From positions 1 to 23,263 of the forward strand of contig CAZERD010000019.1 in assembly GCA_964515405.1 (NCBI GenBank): a stretch of DNA of 23,263 bases, written 5' to 3'. Positions 7,503-14,915 of this stretch are shown here, piece by piece; position 1 is the stretch's first letter; each line of letters begins with the position of its first letter. Below the pieces are notes generated by a model. That model saw nothing but the letters and a program-made list of their open reading frames with translations, ran no database searches and was not told the origin of the DNA. The position numbers and the translations under genes are program-made. This DNA comes from CAZERD01 sp964515405. Its GTDB lineage: Bacteria > Campylobacterota_A > Desulfurellia > Desulfurellales > CAZERD01.

Positions 7503-8105
7503 CTATGCAACGAATGTCTTTAGTGTTATCCATCTTGTTCCCCTTCCCGGTACGGTGATGTGCCACTCCATTGTTACCCGCGTATAGATGTAGTTGTCGC
7601 CGTCTTTGATGGGTGTTGCTCTGAGGAGACACGGTGTAAAACTAAGCACGATACATTTCTTCAGTTGTTCTTTGCAGAGAGATAAGGTGTTTCCCTCTGT
7701 TGTAAATTCTACCAGTGGATTTAGTATTTTTTTGCCTACTGCTGTGAATCCACCTGCTTGAACATCTGGCAGGGTGATGTGTGAATATAGTTTGTATTTG
7801 ATGGAAACTGTACTCTTTGAGTGTAGGTAGATATCCGTATGGAGTGCTTCTTCATTTACAGAGTAAACCATTATTACTCCGAGGCTGTTTAATTGGTATG
7901 TGAACATAACCGAACTTGTTCTGCATGAGAAGTAGCACTGTGTCTTGTTTTCATCACTGAACATTGTGTGTCCGCGTCTCACAAGCTTGTGGATGTTTGG
8001 GATGTCAAATCTTGTAATCTCCCCTTGGAGGTTTATGTCAATTTCCATTGTTCTGTTTGTTATCTTAAATCCGTGATGATCTCTTGATATGAAGTGGTAG
8101 TTCAT
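7503..8105 (-). CDS. Hypothetical protein, beta-rich, coupled to holA-like gene
   Basis: I do not recognise this 200-residue protein. It has no signal peptide, no membrane segment and no obvious catalytic motif. Its alternating polar/hydrophobic stretches (for example residues 18-33, 68-83 and 95-112) and high Thr/Val/Ile content suggest a beta-sandwich or similar all-beta fold. Cysteines are scattered (CYFSC around 57-61, then near 143, 150 and 158), with no clean zinc-ribbon spacing. The ATG overlaps the stop of the holA-like gene as ATGA, so it is translated with it and is very likely a real gene at the end of the pyrG operon. No function is assigned. Confidence 0.7.
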   Translation of the reverse strand: MNYHFISRDHHGFKITNRTMEIDINLQGEITRFDIPNIHKLVRRGHTMFSDENKTQCYFSCRTSSVMFTYQLNSLGVIMVYSVNEEALHTDIYLHSKSTVSIKYKLYSHITLPDVQAGGFTAVGKKILNPLVEFTTEGNTLSLCKEQLKKCIVLSFTPCLLRATPIKDGDNYIYTRVTMEWHITVPGRGTRWITLKTFVA

Positions 8106-8992
8106 GTTGTTTTTTTGACAACCAGTTGATACAGTCCCGCCTTAAACAGCTCCCAAAAACTGTTCCCACCGCCACTTTTTATTTCTTCATCCAAGGAACT
8201 TAAAAGTAATATAATGTCTTCTATTCTTTTTGTATCAACCTTGTTCACAGGAGAGAAACTCTTTTTTTCCCCCGCTAGGGCTGAGATATATGCATTAATA
8301 TATGGGGTGGAAAGCTCCTGTATAACAGCGTAGGGTTCTTTGTTGTTTTTTAATCTCTCTATAAGTCTTGTGAGTTCTTTTTCGGATGTCATAGATAGGA
8401 GAGGCAAGGATTCACTGTGGATATGTTCCGGGAAACCGCATGCTATAATATCATCTTTCGTTATGTTTGATTTTTCACCGAGATATGCAAGCAAGGTGTC
8501 TATGAATAGGTTTAATGCATACGTTGAATGGGAAAATTTCATTGCTATTTGTCTCCTTAGTGTTGGTGTTATGTGCCTTTGTGGTTTTGCATTCCTGAGA
8601 CGGTAAGATATGAAACCTTCAAGCTCGGAAATACTGGGGGGATCAAACTCAACCACATGTTCTTTACCAATTTCACCATTCATTTCTGCTGTGTCGATGA
8701 TAACCGTTGTTTTGGATGCTGGGATTATTTGTTTTATAAGTGGTCTGTTGTATCCTATCCTTCCTACCATGAGCCTATTTGAAGGTGAGAACATCGGTGG
8801 TTGTGATGCAGTTCTTAGGAGATTGTCAAGCTCTGATTCTTCGTGCACATTGATAAACTCAGGTGAGCATCCGAGCATGCTTGCTATACGCTCGATATAG
8901 ACCTTTTTCATATACCAGTCGTCGCCCAGAAACACGTAGAAGGATGATATATTACCAGCATCAAGGAGGGTTTTTAGCTGCTTTCGCTTCAT
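8102..8992 (-). CDS. holA: DNA polymerase III delta subunit-like protein (divergent HolA)
   Basis: 296 residues. The N-terminus FYVFLGDDWYMKKVYIERI (18-36) matches the start of clamp-loader delta subunits, which typically read like (Y/F)L-GE-(D/E) followed by a helix. The middle has FDPPSISELEGFISYRL, comparable to the delta linker before the lid helices, and the C-terminal third is all-helical like the delta collar. HolA bends and opens the sliding clamp and lacks a Walker A, which fits. Length is slightly short (delta is about 320-340). Overall similarity is low, so the call rests on pattern and size. The start at 8992 lies 32 bases inside pyrG, has no clear Shine-Dalgarno, and has no alternative start codon nearby, suggesting coupling to pyrG translation. 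Confidence 0.62.
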   Translation of the reverse strand: MKRKQLKTLLDAGNISSFYVFLGDDWYMKKVYIERIASMLGCSPEFINVHEESELDNLLRTASQPPMFSPSNRLMVGRIGYNRPLIKQIIPASKTTVIIDTAEMNGEIGKEHVVEFDPPSISELEGFISYRLRNAKPQRHITPTLRRQIAMKFSHSTYALNLFIDTLLAYLGEKSNITKDDIIACGFPEHIHSESLPLLSMTSEKELTRLIERLKNNKEPYAVIQELSTPYINAYISALAGEKKSFSPVNKVDTKRIEDIILLLSSLDEEIKSGGGNSFWELFKAGLYQLVVKKTT

Positions 8993-10607
8993 ATGCTTTT
9001 TGGATAAATGTTTTTATCACAGGGTGGGGTTTAAGGGGTCTCGATAGGAATTCAGGGTGGAACTGCACACCTATGAAGAAAGGGTGGCTTTCTATTTCTA
9101 TGATTTCCACGAACTCGTCGTCCGGGCTCAACCCACTTAGTACCATGCCGTGCTTCGCGAACGTGTCCCTAAATTCGTTGTTGAATTCATATCTATGTCT
9201 ATGTCTTTCCCGGGTAAACCTATCCCCATATATTCTATGAGCCAAAGTTCCTTTGGATATATTACAGGGATAACTCCCGAGTCTCATGGTTCCGCCTTTA
9301 GCGCTATTCTCGGTTCTTGTTATTACTTTGCCCTCTTTTTTCCACTGTCTTGCCAAGTGGATGACTGGATATTCGCATTTAGGTTCAAACTCTTCAGAAT
9401 TTGCTCCTTTAAACCCTATAACATTTCTTGCGAACTCTATCACAGCAAGTTGCATTCCGAGACATATACCCAAGAAGGGTATATTTCTTTCCCTAGCGAA
9501 TCTTATGGCTTCTATTTTACCTTCTATTCCTCTGTGTCCGAAGCCACCGGGTACAAGTATTCCATCTACGTTTTCAAGAGAGTGAAAATCGCCGTTTTCA
9601 AGTTCCTCTGACTCAATCCATACGAGTTCAACATCTACTTTGTTAGCAGCTCCTGCATGGACGAAGGCTTCTATAAGGCTCTTGTAAGATTCCTTGAGAC
9701 CTGTGTATTTTCCGACAAAGGCTATTTTTACGGTTTCCTTATTGTTCTTTATGGAATCTACGAATTCTTTCCAGTTGGTTATATCCAATCCACCCTCTGT
9801 ATAGGTACTTAATGAGAGTTTGTCTATTACGAGTTCGTCGAATCCTTCTCGGTGGAATCTTAGTGGTACCTCGTATACTGTATCCACGTCCAGTGCTGTT
9901 ATTACCGCTCTTTTCTCAACATTGCAGAACAGAGCGATTTTCTCCTTTACTTCGCCTGGTAGTTTCTTTTCGCTCCTGCACACTATAATGTCCGGTGCTA
10001 TTCCTATGGATTGTAGCTCTTTAACACTGTGTTGAGTGGGTTTGCTTTTTAGTTCTCCGGCAGTTTTTATGTAGGGTATAAGTGTAAGGTGGATGTAGAG
10101 TGTATTTTCCCTGCCTATGTCAAATCTCATCTGTCTTATGGCTTCTAAGAACGGTAGTCCTTCTATATCGCCTATGGTTCCGCCTATTTCTACTATGAGC
10201 ACGTTATGGCCTTCACCCGCTTTTCTTATCCTGCTTTTTATCTCGTCAGTTATGTGGGGTATTACTTGAACGGTTTTGCCAAGGTAGTCCCCCCGTCGTT
10301 CTTTTTCTATCACGCTATAATAGACCTGCCCCGTTGTGAAGTTGTTCTTTTTGGTCAACCTGAGGTCGGTGAACCGCTCGTAATGTCCAAGGTCCAGGTC
10401 CGTTTCTGTACCATCATCAAGCACGTATACTTCACCGTGCTGGTAGGGGTTCATTGTTCCTGGATCTACGTTTATGTATGGGTCTATTTTGAGCAGAGAT
10501 ACATCGATGCCCCGTGCCATCAAGAGGTAACCCAGGGAAGCGCTGGTGATTCCCTTTCCAAGAGAGGAAACAACCCCGCCTGTTATGAAGATATACTTTT
10601 GAGCCAT
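8961..10607 (-). CDS. pyrG: CTP synthase
   Basis: 548 residues, full length. It aminates UTP to CTP using ATP and glutamine. The N-terminal synthetase domain begins KYIFITGGVVSSLGKGITSASLG (4-26, P-loop-like) and contains IDPYINVDPGTMNPYQHGEV (41-60) and the Mg/ATP segment VEIGGTIGDIEG (139-150). The C-terminal class I glutamine amidotransferase domain has PGGFGHRG (353-360), nucleophile Cys382 in GICLGMQ, and the His517/Glu519 pair in GVQFHPEF. The start is the ATG 8 bases after the DUF1232 stop, with only a modest ribosome binding site. The holA-like gene starts inside its 3' end. Confidence 0.97.
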   Translation of the reverse strand: MAQKYIFITGGVVSSLGKGITSASLGYLLMARGIDVSLLKIDPYINVDPGTMNPYQHGEVYVLDDGTETDLDLGHYERFTDLRLTKKNNFTTGQVYYSVIEKERRGDYLGKTVQVIPHITDEIKSRIRKAGEGHNVLIVEIGGTIGDIEGLPFLEAIRQMRFDIGRENTLYIHLTLIPYIKTAGELKSKPTQHSVKELQSIGIAPDIIVCRSEKKLPGEVKEKIALFCNVEKRAVITALDVDTVYEVPLRFHREGFDELVIDKLSLSTYTEGGLDITNWKEFVDSIKNNKETVKIAFVGKYTGLKESYKSLIEAFVHAGAANKVDVELVWIESEELENGDFHSLENVDGILVPGGFGHRGIEGKIEAIRFARERNIPFLGICLGMQLAVIEFARNVIGFKGANSEEFEPKCEYPVIHLARQWKKEGKVITRTENSAKGGTMRLGSYPCNISKGTLAHRIYGDRFTRERHRHRYEFNNEFRDTFAKHGMVLSGLSPDDEFVEIIEIESHPFFIGVQFHPEFLSRPLKPHPVIKTFIQKAYEAKAAKNPP

Positions 10608-10615
10608 CTAATTCT

Positions 10616-11020
10616 TCAACCCCTGGTTATTTCTTTAAGGGTTCCTCTTTCCTCGAATTCCCTGAGATCTTTCTCTATGAATATAAGCACAAGTCCCAGC
10701 ACAAGAGCGTCGTCTAAGTAGCCTATCCCAGGAATGGAATCTGGGAGGAGATCAGCAGGGTTGATAAAGTATGCAAGTAAAAATGCAAGGGCAAGCACGG
10801 ATCTCTTGGGCAAGGGGTAATTTCCCTTATACCATTCTTGAAACATTCTGTAAGCCAAGAATATTTTTTCTATGAGGTCTGTCATGTGTTCCGCTGGTGA
10901 TTCTTGTATAGAGACTACTTTTTCTCGTGCATTCTTTGCAAGCTCATCGATGTCTATGTTTTTTGTGTTTTTAATCAATTCTCTTATTCCCTTTATAAGG
11001 TCTGTTATCTTTTCAAGCAT
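10616..11020 (-). CDS. DUF1232 (YkvA-like) small membrane protein
   Basis: 134 residues. The first ~50 are charged and helical. The remainder carries the DUF1232 signature: PLPKRSVLALAFLLAYFINP (69-88) running into ADLLPDSIPGIGYLDDALVL (89-108), with one or two hydrophobic segments likely to be membrane-embedded. The biochemical role of this widespread family is unknown. AGAGG precedes the ATG. It lies 25 bases downstream of tRNA-Ala and 8 bases upstream of pyrG, so it is probably part of the pyrG transcription unit. Confidence 0.85.
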   Translation of the reverse strand: MLEKITDLIKGIRELIKNTKNIDIDELAKNAREKVVSIQESPAEHMTDLIEKIFLAYRMFQEWYKGNYPLPKRSVLALAFLLAYFINPADLLPDSIPGIGYLDDALVLGLVLIFIEKDLREFEERGTLKEITRG

Positions 11021-11045
11021 GTCAAACCTCTTTTAAAATAAAAAA

Positions 11046-11118
11046 TGGAGCGTACCGGGCTCGAACCGGTGACCTCCACGCTGCCAGCGTGGCGCTCTCC
11101 CAGCTGAGCTAACGCCCC
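11046..11118 (-). tRNA. tRNA-Ala (anticodon GGC)
   Basis: A 73-base cloverleaf on the minus strand. The acceptor stem GGGGCGT pairs with ACGCTCC and contains the G3-U70 wobble that identifies alanine tRNAs; the discriminator is A73. The D-arm is GCTC/GAGC, the anticodon stem CCACG/CGTGG with loop CTGGCAG (anticodon GGC), the variable loop AGGTC, and the T-arm ACCGG/CCGGT with loop TTCGAGC. CCA is not encoded: six T follow A73 directly, so a CCA-adding enzyme is needed. Stems are almost entirely G-C. Confidence 0.98.
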
Positions 11119-11132
11119 ATCAGATCTAGAAG

Positions 11133-11162
11133 TTTATACTCTATGTTTCCGCTTGTTGTCAA
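11133..11162 (-). promoter_or_regulatory. Strong promoter for tRNA-Ala
   Basis: On the minus strand TTGACA (11157-11162) and TATAAA (11133-11138) are separated by 18 bases. The -10 ends 14 bases before the mature 5' end of the tRNA, giving a short leader for RNase P. The -35 box begins immediately after the ubiD stop codon. As no other promoter is obvious before DUF1232 and pyrG, this may also drive that operon. Confidence 0.75.
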
Positions 11163-12605
11163 CTATTTGAAATACTCTTTCCATCTCCTGTTTACTAGAC
11201 TGATGATTTCCTCTGCCATTCTTATATCTTCAGGCCAGCTCCTGTTAAATCCTTCACCCTTCCACTTTTTTGTTGCATCTATTCCCATTTTACTCCCAAA
11301 GCTGGGTATACTTGAAGCATGCTCCAAAACGTCAAGTGGTCCTTTGGTAAAGATTATGTCTCTTGCTGGTTCAATGTTGTTCCCAAGTCTCCACATGACT
11401 TCGCTTATGTTCTGAACGTCTACCTCTTCGTCAAACACCACTATGATTTTGCTCAGGCTCATCATTCCCATTCCCCACATGGCATTGATAACCTTGAATG
11501 CATGACCGGGGAATTGCTTATTTATTGAGACGAATACAAAGTTGTGGAATATGCCTTCAATTGGTAGGTTGATATCCACTACTTCTGGAAGTAGTTTTTT
11601 TATTATGGGTAGGAACAATCTCTCTGTGGCCTTACCGATGTAGCAATCTTCCATGGGTGGTTTTCCAACGATTGTTGCTGTATACAGAGGTTTTTTCCTC
11701 ATGGTTATTCTTTTTACGTGGAACACCGGGTAGTAGTCTTTTGGGGAGTAGTATCCGGTATGGTCTCCAAATGGTCCCTCAAGCCTTAGGTCTTCATTTG
11801 GATCTACGTAACCCTCAAGTACTATCTCTCCTTCTGCTGGTATCAGAATATCAGATAGTGTGGCTTTGGTGAGTGTTACTGGACTCCTTCTTAGAAAAGA
11901 AGCGAATACCATTTCGTCAATATCTTCGGGTAGTGGAGCAGTAGCTGAATATATAATGGCTGGGTCCGCACCTATTACGACGCACACGTCCATCTTTTTT
12001 TTTCTTTTCTTGTGAAGATTATAATGAAGAGCGCCGTCCTTATGGATGTGCCAGTGCATACCGGTTGTGTTTTTGTTGAATACGTGCATCCTGTACATTC
12101 CACAGTTCTGTTTCCCTGTTTCTGGATTTCTTGTGAATACTAAAGGGAGAGTGATGAACCTTCCCCCGTCTCCTGGCCATGTCTTGAGGATAGGTAGTTT
12201 GTAAAGGTCAACTTTGTTTTCAATGACTTCTTGGCAAGGAGCTTTTGATACAACCCTAGGTGATAAGTTTGATAATTCTTTGAATTTTGAGAGGTTTCTT
12301 AGTTTGTCCCATAGGTTAGTTGGTACGTCTGCGCTGATGAGGTTTTCCACCCTATTGCTGAGTTCATTTAAGTCTTTTACACCTAAGGCCAACGCTGTTC
12401 TTTTTTTGCTGCCGAACAGGTTCATAACTACAGGGATTTTACTCCCTTTTGGCTTTTTGAACAGGACAGCAGGACCTTCGCTTTTAACCAGCCTATCGGC
12501 TATATGTCCGATTTCGTATATTGGGTTAACCTCAACTTCAACCGTGCTAAGCTCTCCTCTCTTTTCCAATGTGTTGAGGTAATCCCTTAGATTTTTGAAG
12601 GCCAT
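11163..12605 (-). CDS. ubiD: UbiD family prenylated-FMN-dependent decarboxylase
   Basis: 480 residues, usual length for UbiD. The family reversibly decarboxylates aromatic or alpha,beta-unsaturated acids with prenyl-FMN made by UbiX. The cofactor/metal region is clear: NCGMYRM (167-173), MHWHIHKDGA (183-192), and the catalytic Arg-Glu-Asp pattern in RLEGPFGDHTGYY (274-286: R274, E276, D281). The N-terminal FKNLRDYLNTLEKRGEL is typical. It could act on 4-hydroxy-3-polyprenylbenzoate, in the futalosine menaquinone route, or on a catabolic substrate; no quinone genes or UbiX are in the window to decide. It starts 3 bases after ribF, so supply of FMN and its use are encoded together. The stop abuts the tRNA promoter. 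Confidence 0.92.
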   Translation of the reverse strand: MAFKNLRDYLNTLEKRGELSTVEVEVNPIYEIGHIADRLVKSEGPAVLFKKPKGSKIPVVMNLFGSKKRTALALGVKDLNELSNRVENLISADVPTNLWDKLRNLSKFKELSNLSPRVVSKAPCQEVIENKVDLYKLPILKTWPGDGGRFITLPLVFTRNPETGKQNCGMYRMHVFNKNTTGMHWHIHKDGALHYNLHKKRKKKMDVCVVIGADPAIIYSATAPLPEDIDEMVFASFLRRSPVTLTKATLSDILIPAEGEIVLEGYVDPNEDLRLEGPFGDHTGYYSPKDYYPVFHVKRITMRKKPLYTATIVGKPPMEDCYIGKATERLFLPIIKKLLPEVVDINLPIEGIFHNFVFVSINKQFPGHAFKVINAMWGMGMMSLSKIIVVFDEEVDVQNISEVMWRLGNNIEPARDIIFTKGPLDVLEHASSIPSFGSKMGIDATKKWKGEGFNRSWPEDIRMAEEIISLVNRRWKEYFK

Positions 12606-12608
12606 GTG

Positions 12609-13523
12609 CTATACCACCCTTTTAATTGTTTCAATGTCCCTGTGTATGGCTTTTTTGAGTTCTTCTATTCCGTTAAATTTCTCTTCGTTCCTAAGAAATT
12701 CTATGAACTCCACCCTTATCCTTGTGCCGTAGAGTGAACCCGAAAAGTTCAGTATAAAGACTTCGACATGATTTGTTTCTCCTCCAAATGTTGGATTTTT
12801 TCCTACGTTTGCTGCGGCGGGATATTGCTTTCCGTTGAGATATACATATGAAGCATATACGCCTTTTCTTAGTGCTATCTCTTTCTGAGGGTATACGTTA
12901 GCTGTTGGGAAACCAAGTTTTCTTCCTCTTCCACTTCCTTTTCTAACGGAGCCAGATATGAAGTATCTGTAACCGAGCATTGTGTTTGCTTCCTTGATGT
13001 TTCCGGCTCTAAGGAGTTCTCTTATCTTTGATGAGCTGACAACTGAACCTTCTACGCAAATGGGTGGGACAATTTCTACTTCGAACCCCAGTTTGTGGGA
13101 CATTTCCTTTAACGTTTCGGTATTCCCCATCCCTCCTGCCCCAAATGTGTAGTCATAGCCGACAAAGACAGCCTTCGTGTCCAAGAAATCAATAAGAAAC
13201 CTGTGGACAAACTCTTCTGGTGTTAAAGAGGCGAATTCCTTGGAGAATCTGTGCGCTATTATGGTGTTTATTCCCAGTTCCATCATCATGCACGCTTTGT
13301 CTTTAAAGGTTTGTATGAGAAGGGGTACATCAACGGCCCTGAGGACCTTTACCGGATGGGGATAAAAGGTAAACACCACGGGTGTTCCTTTGATTTTATT
13401 GGCGTATTTTACAGCCCTTGATATGAGTTCTCTGTGGGCCACATGTAAGCCATCAAAGTTGCCCAAAGCTACAACAGGGCTGTTTATGTGTAGCGGTCTG
13501 TCAATGTATCTTATGATCCTCAT
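12609..13523 (-). CDS. ribF: Bifunctional riboflavin kinase / FAD synthetase
   Basis: 304 residues, full length. It phosphorylates riboflavin to FMN and adenylylates FMN to FAD. The N-terminal FMN adenylyltransferase domain has GNFDGLHVAH (21-30), GYDYTFGAGGMG (122-133) and the SSSKIRELL block (163-171). The C-terminal riboflavin kinase domain has the GSGRGRKLGFPTANV motif (196-210) and GVYASYV (221-227). The nucleotidyltransferase motif reads HVAH where HxGH is usual, so a Gly is replaced by Ala; both His residues are kept. The start overlaps the ychF stop as ATGA. Confidence 0.95.
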   Translation of the reverse strand: MRIIRYIDRPLHINSPVVALGNFDGLHVAHRELISRAVKYANKIKGTPVVFTFYPHPVKVLRAVDVPLLIQTFKDKACMMMELGINTIIAHRFSKEFASLTPEEFVHRFLIDFLDTKAVFVGYDYTFGAGGMGNTETLKEMSHKLGFEVEIVPPICVEGSVVSSSKIRELLRAGNIKEANTMLGYRYFISGSVRKGSGRGRKLGFPTANVYPQKEIALRKGVYASYVYLNGKQYPAAANVGKNPTFGGETNHVEVFILNFSGSLYGTRIRVEFIEFLRNEEKFNGIEELKKAIHRDIETIKRVV

Positions 13524-14608
13524 ACATTGAACCTGAAGTATATGACATCACCATCTTTTATCTCATACTCTTTTCCCTCAAGTCTCATCAAGCCCTTTTC
13601 CCTTATTTCTTTTTCTGTATGTGCTTTTATATAGTCTTCATATTGTGTTACCTCCGCTCTTATAAATCCCTTCTGAATGTCCGAATGTATAATACCTGCT
13701 GCTTCGTAAGCCTTTGTTCCTTTCTTTATGGTCCATCCTCTTACCTCTTTTGGTCCAGTTGTAAAAAAGGTTATAAGCCCTAGCATTTCATAGCTGACCT
13801 CAGCAAGTGTGTCCAAGCCACTCCTCGTGATATTATATATCCTCATGAATTCTTTTCTTTCTTCTGGTTTCATTCTCATTATTTCTTGTTCAACCGCTGC
13901 GCTGAGTAAGACAAACCCCGTCTTTTTTTCTGCTGCTTTTTCTTTGACTATAGATGAGTAGATATTGCCGCTGATCCCTGATTCATCAACGTTGGCTACA
14001 TATATTACGGGTTTAACGGAGAGAAGTCTGAGTTCCCTTGCAGTACTCGTTTCTTCTGGGGATAAACAGGAAGTGGATATATTGCCGGATTCTATCTTTG
14101 TTTTTATGGATTCGAGAATTTCTACCTTCTTTTTATATTTTTTCTCGCCTGATTTGGCTAATTTGAGCGTTTTTTCTAAGGCACGTTCCACAGACTGAAG
14201 ATCAGCTAACAGAAGTTCTGTTTCCACTATTTCTATATCCCTTTTGGGATTGATTGTTCCTTCTGTGTGTATTATATTCTCGTTTTCAAAACATCTTACA
14301 ACATGCACCACAACATTCACATCCCTTATATAGGAGAGAAACATGTTTCCCAATCCAGCGCCTTTATGTGCACCCTTTACCAGTCCTGCTATGTCCACAA
14401 ATTCAACAACGGGGAATACGGTCCTTTGGGGTTTAACCATATCTGCCAGTTTTATGAGTCTTTCATCTTTTACTTCTGCTATTCCTACGTTTGGATCTAT
14501 GGTGCAAAAGGGAAAATTGGAACTTGCAGCATTACCTCGGGAGAGCGCGTTAAATATGGTGCTTTTGCCTACATTTGGCAAGCCAACAATTCCGCACTTC
14601 AGCGACAT
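13520..14608 (-). CDS. ychF: Redox-regulated ATPase YchF (Obg-type, OLA1 homologue)
   Basis: 362 residues. P-loop GLPNVGKS (9-16), switch/G3 DIAGLVKGAHKGAGLGN (72-88), G4 NVDE at 206-209 (NxxE, the non-GTP form that gives YchF its preference for ATP), a long helical insertion (about 125-190), and a C-terminal TGS domain (about 280-362) ending KEYEIKDGDVIYFRFNV. It binds ribosomes and is linked to stress responses. Unusually there is no Shine-Dalgarno: a consensus extended -10 ends 6 bases before the ATG, pointing to a leaderless message. It is the first gene of ychF-ribF-ubiD. Confidence 0.96.
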   Translation of the reverse strand: MSLKCGIVGLPNVGKSTIFNALSRGNAASSNFPFCTIDPNVGIAEVKDERLIKLADMVKPQRTVFPVVEFVDIAGLVKGAHKGAGLGNMFLSYIRDVNVVVHVVRCFENENIIHTEGTINPKRDIEIVETELLLADLQSVERALEKTLKLAKSGEKKYKKKVEILESIKTKIESGNISTSCLSPEETSTARELRLLSVKPVIYVANVDESGISGNIYSSIVKEKAAEKKTGFVLLSAAVEQEIMRMKPEERKEFMRIYNITRSGLDTLAEVSYEMLGLITFFTTGPKEVRGWTIKKGTKAYEAAGIIHSDIQKGFIRAEVTQYEDYIKAHTEKEIREKGLMRLEGKEYEIKDGDVIYFRFNV

Positions 14609-14614
14609 AGTTTT

Positions 14615-14623
14615 ATTATATCA
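14615..14623 (-). promoter_or_regulatory. Extended -10 promoter at ychF, probable leaderless start
   Basis: On the minus strand TGATATAAT (TGnTATAAT) occupies 14623-14615, with only AAAACT between it and the ychF ATG at 14608. The usual 6-8 base distance to +1 puts transcription start at or within a base or two of the ATG. The -35 region is weak (TTGTGG with a 19-base spacer), which is usual for extended -10 promoters. Confidence 0.6.
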
Positions 14624-14656
14624 AAAATGTACAACAAAGCCACAAGGACGGAGGGA

Positions 14657-14673
14657 GCCGCACCAGGTGCGGC
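14657..14673 (-). terminator. GC-rich hairpin after the small ORF, possible terminator or attenuator
   Basis: A near-perfect inverted repeat reads GCCGCACC-T-GGTGCGGC on the minus strand, realistically a 6-bp stem with a 5-base loop. It starts 10 bases after the stop of the 54-residue ORF. The following bases are pyrimidine-rich (TCCCTCCGTCCTT) but not a true T-run, so rho-independent termination would be weak. Confidence 0.4.
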
Positions 14674-14683
14674 TGTGCAAATG

Positions 14684-14848
14684 TCAGACAGCGATTCCAG
14701 AGGACGAGAGACTTAATGGGAAAACGAATTCCCACTGGAGGGGTTTGTTATGTAGCTTTCTTATTGTTAGCTTCTCAATTTGGCTGAAGAGTCTTTCTAT
14801 GAGTTTTTCACAATACATTTTCAGCCGTTTGAGGTTAACGTTCATCAT
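14684..14848 (-). CDS. Probable small protein of 54 residues, unknown function
   Basis: No family recognised. The case for a real gene is its signals: a full-length Shine-Dalgarno AAGGAGGTGA (14851-14860) lies 2 bases before the ATG at 14848, with a second in-frame ATG at 14845 at about 8-base spacing from GGAGG, and a TATAAA box sits at 14878-14883. The predicted peptide has a basic, amphipathic helical first part (Leu/Ile/Cys at 6, 9, 13, 16, 20, 24 and 27, a heptad-like rhythm) and a hydrophobic tail (WEFVFPLSLSSSGIAV) at the C-terminus. A hairpin follows the stop. It lies in the 307-base gap between folP and ychF. It could instead be the leader of a structured RNA. Confidence 0.45.
   Translation of the reverse strand: MMNVNLKRLKMYCEKLIERLFSQIEKLTIRKLHNKPLQWEFVFPLSLSSSGIAV
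14715..14736 (-). other. Stem-loop within the small ORF
   Basis: AGTGGGAA and TTCCCATT pair (one G-T) around a 6-base loop, TTCGTT, which can present a UUCG-like turn. It lies inside the 54-residue ORF and may be chance, or part of a structured RNA in this spacer. Confidence 0.3.
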
Positions 14849-14877
14849 GCTCACCTCCTTTTTAGATCTCACTTACT

Positions 14878-14883
14878 TTTATA
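14878..14883 (-). promoter_or_regulatory. Candidate -10 box for the small ORF
   Basis: TATAAA on the minus strand, about 30 bases upstream of the small ORF start, placing +1 near 14870 and leaving a leader of about 22 bases that contains the full Shine-Dalgarno. No good -35 is visible at standard spacing. Confidence 0.35.
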
Positions 14884-14915
14884 TGCGTGTGAGGAAAAAT
14901 AATGGTAAAATAAAT

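Noticed and set aside
11046..11118. tRNA as an integration (att) site
   Set aside because: No integrase, no repeat of the tRNA 3' end elsewhere in the window that I could see, and housekeeping genes on both sides.
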